Source: Nematostella vectensis
Taxonomy: Eukaryota > Cnidaria > Anthozoa > Actiniaria > Edwardsiidae
DNA length: 60,000 nt
Assembly (NCBI RefSeq): GCF_932526225.1
Contig: NC_064047.1
Location: 9,539,994 to 9,599,993, forward strand
Direction of reading: 5' to 3'
This document shows positions 52,830 to 60,000 of the stretch, in pieces. Each line of letters starts with the position of its first letter. Position 1 is the stretch's first letter. Both the position numbers and the translations under genes were made by a program. The notes under the pieces are model-generated. The model ran no database searches, was not told the origin of the DNA, and worked only from the letters and a program-made list of their open reading frames with translations.

Positions 52830-53115
52830 TCAGGGCCTTCGTCTTGGCTTACACAAACATAGCGTTGCGACGCATGTTGAGGCGGATCCCTCGCGAAGAC
52901 GTCCTCCGAGTGTGCACAGATGCCATATACGCAAAGGCGGTGCCCAGTGGTGTGAAGCTCGTGGAGCGAAATCCGAGGTATGGAGAGTGGCGCCACAAGA
53001 AGCCTGGGTACGAGTGGCGACCCGAAGCGGCTTGGGGTCCGAAGAGGTCGGGGTGCTTGGCTAGGGAGCTGCGCCGGGTCTGCTGTGCGATCTAGTGGCC
53101 GCAACCTTTGCGAGG

Positions 53116-53796
53116 ATGTATCTAGCCGGCCAGGGAGGATCGGGGAAGACCGAGTGGGCGGTGAGCATGTTTCGCGGCCGCAACGTTGTGGTGCTCACCC
53201 TCGAGAACGACCTCGCCCACGACCATCGCAACAACCCGCGCCTCGCGGTGAAGGCTCAAACCTACCACCACTACCTCTGCATACCAGCGGAGAAGCCGAT
53301 AGAGGAGTGGAGACCTTCCGAGCTGGGGCACAAACTCGACCGTCTCGCAGAAGTAATCATCATTGACGAGTGCTGCAAGGTACAGACTAAAGTGCTACGC
53401 GCCATCCTAGGGTATCTCGCCACGCGGCCGTGTCAGGTAGTGTGTTGTGGCGACTATGGGCAGGTCCCGCCCTGGGGAGATAAAGAGGGGCCTCACGATA
53501 TGCTCAAGGAGTGGGCACAAGGGAACATCCGCTGGTTCGAGTCCGACTACCGCTGCCTGTGTGAAGACTGCGGAAAGCCGTACAGTACATGCGACTGCGG
53601 CTCTGCCGCGCCCTCCTCCAGGCTCCACGACATAAAGGGCCGGATTTGGTGTCAGCCAGATTCCCAACAGCTTGAGGTGTTTCGAGAGGAGTGGGATGGG
53701 GTGGCGTTCGACGCGGCGATCGAGCAGGTTCTTGAGCAGCTTGCTCCGCAGCTTGTTTGTCAGGTTCCGCTGACGTTCCGGCAGGCTGGGCACTAG
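53116..53796 (+). CDS. superfamily 1 helicase, N-terminal half only
   Basis: ATG 53116 opens with MYLAGQGGSGKTEW, placing the Walker A GQGGSGKT at residues 5-12. Walker B is IIIDECC and motif III is CGDYGQVPP, as in Pif1/RecD-type SF1 helicases. The 226-aa product stops soon after motif III. Motifs IV-VI, needed for helicase action, are not found downstream before the convergent gene, so it is probably truncated. A GTG at 53095 would also open the frame but would overlap the polymerase stop; the ATG puts Walker A at the usual N-terminal place. Three Cys-x-x-Cys-like pairs (CLCEDC, CDC) sit after motif III. Confidence 0.75.
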   Translation: MYLAGQGGSGKTEWAVSMFRGRNVVVLTLENDLAHDHRNNPRLAVKAQTYHHYLCIPAEKPIEEWRPSELGHKLDRLAEVIIIDECCKVQTKVLRAILGYLATRPCQVVCCGDYGQVPPWGDKEGPHDMLKEWAQGNIRWFESDYRCLCEDCGKPYSTCDCGSAAPSSRLHDIKGRIWCQPDSQQLEVFREEWDGVAFDAAIEQVLEQLAPQLVCQVPLTFRQAGH

Positions 53797-53822
53797 TATT
53801 TCCTCGAGGTTCCTCCATTTGT

Positions 53823-53841
53823 GTTGACACGCGGTGTCAAC
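53823..53841. terminator. perfect hairpin between convergent viral genes
   Basis: GTTGACAC and GTGTCAAC pair perfectly around GCG. A related GTGTTAACACCGCGTGTCAG lies at 53971-53990. The site is just past the helicase stop. Confidence 0.5.
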
Positions 53842-53905
53842 TACTTGATACCAAGCGGTAGAAGAAGTGGCAAACTTTCAAATGAACGTCTTCTCTGGAG
53901 TGGCA

Positions 53906-53955
53906 GACTCACCACTGTGCGTTTGCCGTTCCGGCGGGCAAACCACAGGTGAGTC
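53906..53955. terminator. 50-nt hairpin between convergent viral genes
   Basis: GACTCACC...CTGTG...GTTTGCC is mirrored by GGGCAAAC...CACAG...GTGAGTC around a GTTCCGG loop. The plus-strand helicase ends at 53796 and the minus-strand frame at 53974, so this hairpin could end or process transcripts from both sides. The loop holds one copy of the dispersed TTGCCGTTCCGGCGG motif. Confidence 0.5.
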
Positions 53956-53973
53956 CGCGGCTGCTACCTCGTG

Positions 53974-54525
53974 TTAACACCGCGTGTCAGCGCTTGCCGT
54001 TCCGGCGGTGTTCACATGACGTGCTATGTGTAACGCCCCGGCGGCTAAAGCCATCAAACGACCGCAGCGCAGAGACAGGCTTCCGCACAATGTGCGGAGC
54101 TCGTTGTTGATGATGTAGTCCGACACTAGGTCGTTGTGAAGAACGGCCACACTGTCTATCGGCAGCGCCATGCCTACTAGCTTGGTCGTAACATTCAGAA
54201 AGCTGTCTGCCAGGGCGTCTGTAGTCCGGCTGGCTAGAGCGGTCTCGTATCGCCTCTCGTACTTCCTCACCTCCTCGGCGCTCATGCGTTTGACGTCGTC
54301 GTGAGTCAGGGCCTTGCCTACCATTTCTTTCGACTTCCCCGAGGCTACGAGAATCGCGAGTTTCTCCCTCGCGTCTGCTATCTCAGTTTGCTCACCTCCG
54401 GTTGCCGTTCCGGCAGGATGCGTCGAGCAGTCCAACGACTCGACGGCCGGGAGGCCTGCGGCGCCCCCCGCAAGAAGACTCTCAAAGTATTCGTCGCTCA
54501 TCATGCCGTGGCTAAGGTGCAACAC
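53974..54525 (-). CDS. conserved viral protein of unknown function
   Basis: An intact frame of up to 183 aa. The best start is one of two Met codons (54504 or 54501, MMSDEYFESLL), because a TATA-like block lies at 54529-54548. The N-terminal third is Gly/Ala-rich and low in structure. The rest is helical, with LTHDDVKRMSAEEVRKYE, LPIDSVAVLHNDL and IINNELRTLCGSLSLRCGR. I recognise this as a recurrent companion of the ATPase and capsid genes in such elements, without known function. Its last codons (TAGTASA) come from the dispersed 15-bp motif. Confidence 0.65.
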   Translation of the reverse strand: MLHLSHGMMSDEYFESLLAGGAAGLPAVESLDCSTHPAGTATGGEQTEIADAREKLAILVASGKSKEMVGKALTHDDVKRMSAEEVRKYERRYETALASRTTDALADSFLNVTTKLVGMALPIDSVAVLHNDLVSDYIINNELRTLCGSLSLRCGRLMALAAGALHIARHVNTAGTASADTRC

Positions 54526-54528
54526 GTG

Positions 54529-54548
54529 TGTATATATACGTATATATG
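54529..54548 (-). promoter_or_regulatory. TATA-like palindrome
   Basis: TGTATATATACGTATATATG lies 25-45 bp upstream of the Met codons of the 183-aa frame. A similar CGTATACGTGTATACAC lies just upstream of the capsid gene at 56471-56487. Confidence 0.45.
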
Positions 54549-54623
54549 CGTTATGCCCTAGGGCGGTGGTTACCGTTCAACTAGGGCGATGGTATAAGGG
54601 TGACGCAAGCAAAACTCTAACTT

Positions 54624-55172
54624 CTAGAACTTTTTCGTCTTGAGGGCCTTCATGTACTCTTTCATCTTCTCTTATGAGAGCTCCGCGCCGTAGTCATGCA
54701 GGATAGCTTTCATGTCCGCCTTGCTCGGGGTATAGAAGACCACCAGGGCCGCGATGTTCTCGCGGAACGGCTTCGTGATGCTGGTGAGCTGCTGCGTGAT
54801 CACCCACACGCTGATACCCACGTGGCGCGCACTGAACGCCAAGTTGACGAGCTGGTCAGAGCGCCTCTTTACGTCTTTCGAGGCCGCACAGTCGTCGAGT
54901 ATGATTAGCGTATTAGTGCCTTCGAAGAGAGCGGAGACAAACCTCAGCAGTATGCCGATCTGACCCGCCTCAGGTGCGATGACAAACAGACGATTGTCGC
55001 CCTCGCCGAAGCCGTCGTATGTTTAGTTGTAGACAAAGGTAGGGCACACGAGTACGACGTAGTCAAACTTGCCCCGGAAAGGGCCGCGCAGCCGGTCCAC
55101 TACGAATTGGGTCTTCCCGCATGACGTCGGGCCCACGATGAGAGCGTTAAATGGGATCTTTTTCGGGTCCAT
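54624..55172 (-). pseudogene. genome-packaging ATPase (FtsK-HerA type) with two in-frame stops
   Basis: The 183-codon frame starts at ATG 55170-55172 (MDPKKIPFNALIVGP) and ends at TAG 54624-54626. Walker A is VGPTSCGKTQF at about residues 13-23; Walker B is TLIILDDCA; a conserved ITQQ block follows, as expected for the sensor region of viral packaging ATPases. Two TAA codons interrupt it: codon 50 (55023-55025) and codon 167 (54672-54674), with no frame change. It lies head-to-tail with the capsid gene (37 bp apart) on the minus strand. The enzyme would pump DNA into capsids; this copy cannot make it whole. Confidence 0.85.
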
Positions 55173-55208
55173 ACCGCTTCGCGCAGAAACACGCTCAGGC
55201 GTATGTGC

Positions 55209-56470
55209 TCAGTATTGTATGGACTTTAGCTGTCCGTTCATAAGGTTCATCTGGGCGTCGGCCACCACAAACACGTGACAGTTAACGGTACCCGTGCCGC
55301 TCGCCGTGCGTTTTATCTCGAGGTGCACACCGTCGCGGGTATTGACCAATCGGAGACCACCCCCATGGATAGCACTGTCGTCCGTCGTTCGAAGGTCGAT
55401 CCACAGAGCAAACTTGTTATCGCCATAGAACGACTCGGGGCCGATTGCCGGGGCGGCGGGCGCTCCGCTGTGCCCCCCCCCGGGGAGTGGCGGACAAACC
55501 GCCTTTTCGCCTCCCTCCAGAAATCCGTGGGGCGCAGCCCCTGGCTGAAGACCTTGTTTGGCATGCCGTCGATTGTAACGCGAACGCTCTTGATGTCGGG
55601 GTACACGAACTTCTCAGAGTCGCGAGCCCCTGCCGTGTATGGCTCCACAAAGAGGAGCAACAGACCACTCATAGACCTTCGCGGCAGGTTGACACTCTCG
55701 TTGATTATGCTGTCCGTCCCTTTGCTAATATGGAAGGTCTTGTGAAGGTTCACTTTCTCGTAGAAGAACGTTATGCCGTTTTGGTAGGCGGCGGCTGCAG
55801 ACCGGGCGAGAATGTCGTCCCTCAGGCTTTCGTATTCCAGCTCTAGAGTTTTGATGGCATAGGATAATTTGGTAGCATCGCTTCCGACTACTACCTGGTC
55901 AACCGTTGCGAGCGTGATCTCGAAGAGCAGCGCCTCGGAGAGCGCCATTGGGTACAGCACGCCGTGGTCCGTCAGCAGAGAATGGTCTAGCGGGATGGTG
56001 TACCTCGCCCCGTGGGAGGCGTTTAGAGCGTTCTCCTTGGCGTTACTAGTCGCTTTATCGCCAGCCTTGGAGCGAAGCTTGCGCATGTTTTCTGACTGTA
56101 TGCCCTGCTCCAGGCGGTCCTCTCTCTCGACCTTGGACAGGTAAAGCTCCTCATACGTCTTGAAGACGTCGTAGCGGTTGGTGTCCTGGAGCGTTTCTCC
56201 TGTGATTTTCAGGCGGCTCACGAGATTTCGGCCGACGTTGTTCAGGACGGTATTATTTGCATGGCCTGAGATGGAGAGACCGAGACCGACCCTCAAGGAG
56301 CCAGGCACGAGCGTGACGCCTTCCGATAGCTTTGGGACCGCCACATATAGCGTCTCGCCTGGGGAGGCCGTCGAAGGGTTGAGAGTGACCCGGTGAACAG
56401 TTCTCTCGGCTTTCAACCCCAGAGGAGTTCTGGGTGTTCGTTGGGGGTCAAGTTTATCGCTGACTGACAT
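55209..56470 (-). pseudogene. major capsid protein, polinton-like virus type, frameshifted
   Basis: Start ATG 56468-56470 (MSVSDKLDPQ). The frame is intact for about 330 codons with blocks such as TLNPSTASPGETLYVAVPKL, ITGETLQDTNRYDVFKTYE and FHISKGTDSIINESVNLP. At a run of nine C (55473-55481; G on the coding strand) the frame changes. The expected C-terminus (WIDLRTTDD, LRLVNTRDGVHLEI, HVFVVADAQMNLMN) is read in another frame to TGA at 55209. Total length would be about 420 aa, fitting a double-jelly-roll capsid protein of this group. Assignment is by remembered family resemblance plus the ATPase neighbour. One lost base in the run explains the break; a sequencing error is possible. Confidence 0.8.
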
Positions 56471-56601
56471 CGTATACGTGTATACACATAAAGTACGAAG
56501 TCGCATGGCTATGGTGCAGACTGTTAGACATGTCTAACATAGCATAGCACGAGTTATGCGCACGCATCATTGGTGATGTTGACGTTGACATTGACGATAC
56601 C

Positions 56602-57528
56602 TTGCCGGGTGCGTCCGCCGATCGCGGGGCGGGGGACGACGAGACGACGCCCCTTATCCTGTTTGACCCCGACGATGGGGAGTCGATCCCAATGACGAGC
56701 ACGTCGTCGCGTACGCATGCTGCGCATGGCATGGTTACGCGAAGCGCAACGCAAACCGCCGGAACGGCAAGCGCTGAAACCTCGTTCATCACAGAGGGTG
56801 CAGCGACAAGACTCGGTCTCCAGTCCCTCAGGGAGGAATACCCAGACATTAACGAGAATCTGCTACGGTTCCAGTCAGACCGGAGGGGAAAGACGCTAAT
56901 ACAGGTTCGCAACCTCGGCAAAGGAGGAGGTTGGTCTAAACCAAGACAGCTGTTCAACGAGGACGGGGGCGTCCGACAGGACGTCGCAAATCTGAAAGGC
57001 TTCAAGCTGGCGATGGGGTCCGTGGCAGAGGTAGACGCGGTCATCCAGGAGAACACAGAACGGGTCCAAGAGCTGCAAGGGGTGGTAGCCACAGACAGGG
57101 AGACCATCGACGACCCTAACACGTCAGAGAGTAGCCGCCAAGAGGCCCGTGAGCGCAACGAAGAGAGGCTGTCCGAGATTGACGAACTAGAACGCGAAAA
57201 CCGAGAGCTCGAGACCCGAAAGACGCTAAGAGAGCGCATCAAAGCAATCTTCAAAAAGTACGGCTTTACAGTCACCGCCATCGGGTTGGCCGTAGCGACG
57301 ACGATCGCGGCCATTGTGACGTAGCTCGGCAAGTCGCTCTCCTCCGTGGCCAGAGGGGTCGGTAACGGGCTTAAGGCCATCGGGAAAAAGCTGGCCGAGC
57401 TTCTCCCCGGGCTAGTAGGCAGCATCGCGAACTTCGTGTTTAAGGCTGCAGGAGAAGCGGTGAAATTCCTTGGCAAAAATGCGTGGCTGCTCATTCTAGC
57501 CGTAGCCACGTTCTTGGTTCGTCGATAG
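56602..57528 (+). pseudogene. coiled-coil membrane protein with an in-frame TAG
   Basis: The frame runs from before 56602 (first ATG 56692) to TAG at 57322-57324 and then continues in the same frame to 57528. The N-terminus is acidic and Ser/Thr-rich. Residues encoded at 57040-57240 form a strong coiled coil (RNEERLSEIDELERENRELE). Two hydrophobic segments follow, TVTAIGLAVATTIAAIV before the stop and ITNFVF/AWLLILAVATFLV after it. I know related proteins in these elements that are continuous across this point, so the TAG is read as a nonsense mutation. Divergent from the capsid gene; likely a virion or membrane component. The true start is uncertain, as no ATG lies upstream in the acidic part. 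Confidence 0.65.
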
Positions 57529-57536
57529 CAAAGCAG

Positions 57537-59039
57537 TCATCGGAACAAGTAATACGCCGCGGCCACCGCGAGTGCCGACAACCCCGCCTTGAGGGCGATG
57601 TGGTCACTTTTTTCGCCCGACATGCTATGCACAGCGTGCGTACGTGGAGAGGGGGCAGGGGCCACGCCCTCTGCGTGCACTTTCGCAGGGGCGGAACCCT
57701 TGCTTTGCCGCCGGGACGGCACGCGGTCGATCCCGTGTTGCACCCTAGGATGCCCACCGGACATGTTATGAGCACCGACTGGCTTTGTCTCGGTGTTGAT
57801 CGCGTTTGCGCCGAGCGTCATAGAGTCTGTGGCTTTCTGCATCTTATTGTTGTAGCCCACGACGCTTTGCGTGTTTATCACCAGATCGCTCGGCATCAGC
57901 CACACTCCTGGTGCGACCGCAAGACTCAGTCTCACCTTGGCCTCCTGCACGACTAACTGGTACCTTTGCACGCTTTGAGCGATGTCGTTTTCTATGATCG
58001 CGTCTTTGAGCAGCTTCGTGAACTCCGCCTGCGCCTCCATGGCCGGCCCACCGGTCCCCGCGATAGAGGAACGGACGTTTACCTGCGCGCCAAGCACTGT
58101 GTAGACGAACGCCTCGACCGAGCGATCGAGTCTTCCTAGTCCTGCTTTCGTCAGCCCCTCACCTTTGGGAGGCGCAAACCAGCTATATTGCACGCCCCCG
58201 TGGTCGTCGTTGCGTATGTAACCCACCTGCTTCCCATTATTGTACGTCCCACCTTCGTCGCTAAACAGATTGAGGTGGCTCGGGTACTCGTCCGCCGCCG
58301 TGTCGTAGCCACGGATCACGTGCACGTTGCGATACCCCTCCCCAGGGTAGAACACAAACACGTCGCCTAGCCCGTGGTTCCGCCCGCCTTTCCATCTGAA
58401 GTCCGGCTTACGCGGCAAACCGAACTCTATACATAGACGCTCGAAAGCGGCCTTCTTGTAGGGGTTACCTTTTTGCGTGAACGGGCTGTCGCCAGGCAGG
58501 GGGGCGCCGAGCTCGTAGAGTATCCTCCGGGTGGTAAAGTAGACGTGAAACCTTAGAAATCCCCTGATGACAGAGGGGAGCGTGGCGAAAGTGGGGTCTG
58601 TTAGGGACACCCCGCACCCGGCGGTTGCGCACCAGACCGCAAAGTTGAGTTGCTGTGGCCAGTACCCATAGGAAGGCTCCGATAGCCACCGGCGAGACTC
58701 CTTGGCGGACTTGTGCGTGACTACCGTCTCTTTGAATATGTCTCGGGACCCTAGTCGTGAATGATTTGTCCTCAGCCACATGTATCTCCAGCTGCGTGAC
58801 TAGTGGGGTGATGTCTGAGGCCGTGCTCTCCACGGGGTCGCGGGCAAGGCGTAGAGCAGCTTTTGCGCGAGGGTCAGAGACCTAGGGAAACCTAGGGAAA
58901 CCGGTTTTTTGACTGTTTCGGCTATAGCGTGTTTGATATGCTCGGCTATAGAGGCTCCCGCCGCAACCGCCGCCTTCTTCGTCTCCTCCTCCTTCCTTCG
59001 GGGAACCTCGTTCAGCATCCGCCAGCCTTCCCAATCCAT
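57537..59039 (-). pseudogene. membrane-anchored structural-type protein, two frameshifts
   Basis: Three overlapping frames line up as one gene. 59039 to about 58850 encodes MDWEGWRMLNEVPRRKEEE and GFPRSLTLAQKLLYALP. About 58833 to 58755 encodes ITPLVTQLEIHVAEDKSFTT. About 58754 to the TGA at 57537 encodes RDIFKETVVTHKSAKESRR, EPSYGYWPQQLNFAVW and the rest. Frames change near 58850-58834 and 58760-58750. The C-terminus ends in a membrane helix (LSALAVAAAYYLF) after a Pro/Ser/Lys-rich linker. I recognise the GYWPQQLNFAVWCAT region as recurrent in such elements of marine invertebrates. Function unknown; a minor capsid or membrane protein is a guess. It converges tail-to-tail with the preceding gene (8 bp). 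Confidence 0.65.
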
Positions 59040-59069
59040 GCTCAGCCCTATTAAACACGAAGCCGGTCT

Positions 59070-59741
59070 ATGTTCAACACAATGGTGGTCCTACATGCTG
59101 TGTTCACCGGAGGCGAACTGACGCTCTTCTTCGAGCAGCCGATAAGGCGCCCACGCTTCGTGGCGCTCCGGCAGTGCTCGCTGTTTAACAACTGGTATAA
59201 TCTCGAGCGGGAGCATCAGATAACGACTATAGCCTCCCTCCCACCCGTCGCACACGGCCGAGTCCATCGTGGAAACGATCAACCGCGCTGAGAGCAAGAT
59301 TCTGACCGCGAAGGTGGATCCCCTCACCGGGAAGATCGTACTCGTGTCCAATGTCATTGTGTTCCTGAACGCCGAGCTTTGCGCACTATTTGGCCTAGAG
59401 GCTAAAGACGATCAGTTTGGGGGGCGGGGCCTCGCACTGCCCCTGGGGGCGCCCCGGCCCTCAAGGTGACTTTGCCGAAAATAGAGGCCCTCTACATCTT
59501 CTGCGATATCGTAGACCGCTCGCAATGCCTTGCCTTAGACGAGCCTTCAAACGTTCTCGCTTGCCTAGAAACCCGCGGGAGGCCGCACGAGAAAGTCGTC
59601 TATGGGCCCGACATCCCCGTTTGTGTCGCAGCATCTTCCTCTGAGTTTGTCTCGAGTATCCGAATATGGATCAGGGATGACCGCGGTAGACGGGTGGACT
59701 TTAAGGGCAAGCCTGTTCGCCTCGTATTAGAGCTAACCTAG
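59070..59741 (+). pseudogene. small viral structural-type protein, two frameshifts
   Basis: Frames 59070-59291, 59269-59469 and 59466-59741 together make one protein of about 220 aa. The first shift is near 59255-59262 and the second at the G-run near 59414-59420. Recognisable blocks are FNNWYNLEREHQITT, INRAESKILTAKVDPLTGKI, LPKIEALYIFCDIVDRSQCL and RGRRVDFKGKPVRLVLEL. The last block resembles proteins that recur beside capsid genes in animal polinton-like elements. Role unknown; a virion component is inferred from company. It is divergent from the membrane-anchored gene. Confidence 0.6.
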
Positions 59742-59757
59742 GTCCGACATAACAAGC

Positions 59758-60000
59758 ATGGCAAACAGCGACGTTAGCAGCGGTGCCATATACCCCTCGC
59801 TTCCCAGCGTCTGCACCCCGCAAACGCACATGACGCCTACCGCTCCGGCAAGCATCGGCGGCGACGCGCAAAGTTTCCGACTCCAGATAATACGTGACAC
59901 TCAGGCGGCTCTAGACAAGGAGATAACGCATTACCGACAGGTGCGGAAGAAGTATAAGCGCGCCTTTGCCGTTACCCATGCTGTGTCTGTGGCATCCGGC
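59758..60000 (+). CDS. viral protein with basic coiled N-terminus, cut by window edge
   Basis: ATG 59758 follows the preceding gene by 16 bp and stays open for 81 codons to the window end. The first 35 residues are Ser/Thr/Pro-rich; then a helical charged stretch, FRLQIIRDTQAALDKEITHY followed by RQVRKKYKRAF. I recall similar frames in such elements, which continue into Gly/Ala-rich helices, but that part is not visible here. Function unknown. Confidence 0.55.
   Translation, partial: MANSDVSSGAIYPSLPSVCTPQTHMTPTAPASIGGDAQSFRLQIIRDTQAALDKEITHYRQVRKKYKRAFAVTHAVSVASG

Larger units (their letters stand above)
50160..53095 (+). pseudogene. viral DNA polymerase-like gene (family B palm motif), broken
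   Basis: One reading frame runs from ATG 50160 through a TAG at 51156-51158, continuing in the same frame to about 52567; after a duplication the frame resumes at 52584 and ends at 53095. The N-terminal part contains an in-frame 297-bp tandem duplication. The C-terminal part has CTDAIY, matching the catalytic motif of family B polymerase palms (DTDS type), preceded by a YTNIALRRML helix. Other motifs are too diverged for me to place, so the polymerase call is moderate. No homing or exonuclease motif is recognised. It is followed directly by the helicase on the same strand, forming a replication block. Without read-through the second part lacks an early ATG (first in-frame ATG at 51328). Confidence 0.6.
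49520..60000. mobile_element. integrated, decayed polinton-like virus (right part beyond window)
   Basis: GC-rich, intronless, tightly packed genes replace the AT-rich host sequence near 49520. In order: small zinc-ribbon frame (+), repeat array, polymerase-like gene (+), SF1 helicase (+), unknown 183-aa frame (-), packaging ATPase (-), major capsid protein (-), coiled-coil membrane protein (+), membrane-anchored protein (-), small structural-type protein (+) and a further frame running off the end (+). ATPase plus capsid plus replication genes is the core set of polinton-like viruses. Nearly every gene has a stop, frameshift or duplication, so this copy is a fossil. The left end was not found as a terminal inverted repeat and the right end is outside. 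Confidence 0.85.

Noticed and set aside
55313-55470. C-terminal end of the 397-codon capsid frame (PPPRQSAPSRS onward)
   Set aside because: It is the out-of-frame reading after the homopolymer shift; the conserved C-terminus lies in another frame.
51156-57324. Alternative genetic code with TAA/TAG as sense
   Set aside because: Other viral genes end at TAA, TAG or TGA at natural ends, frameshifts occur too, and host genes use the standard code; decay is simpler.

Overview
The window looks like nuclear DNA of an early-branching animal, most probably a sea anemone such as Nematostella vectensis. This is inferred from metazoan-type split genes with GT-AG introns, an AT-rich background full of satellites and short inverted-repeat elements, a MACPF gene ending in a discoidin domain, and no sign of prokaryotic gene packing. 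The species is not proven from the sequence alone.

Layout. 1-960 is a 44-bp satellite. 2524-8595 (minus) is a complete seven-exon cytosolic acetyl-CoA acetyltransferase gene (399 aa). It is divergent from a complete seven-exon SYF2 splicing-factor gene at 8913-13223 (plus, 257 aa), with 317 bp between the start codons. 14439-29870 (minus) is an eleven-exon MPP8-like gene (1543 aa; chromodomain, long acidic region, ankyrin repeats, conserved C-terminal domain). Its introns hold a 60-bp satellite and several inverted-repeat elements. 31383-42178 (plus) is a secreted MACPF protein gene with a discoidin (F5/8C) C-terminus. It carries a 1-nt frameshift, an exon-fragment duplication and one intron whose 3' end seems to be AC. 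42179 to about 49500 is intergenic, with repeats and one hypothetical ORF.

From about 49520 to the end of the window the DNA turns GC-rich and gene-dense. It holds a decayed integrated copy of a polinton-like DNA virus: a polymerase-like gene, an SF1 helicase fragment, a packaging ATPase, a major capsid protein and several accessory structural-type genes. They are interrupted by in-frame stops, frameshifts and internal duplications. The element runs off the right edge.

Two signals deserve most attention. The first is a 581-bp element inside a MACPF intron (39042-39622), with 79-bp terminal inverted repeats, a 9-bp target duplication and two type I hammerhead ribozymes 351 bp apart. The second is the viral element, with its own short dispersed motif, hairpins and repeat array. 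Two host genes also carry repeats that grew out of exon/intron junctions and copied the 5' splice site.
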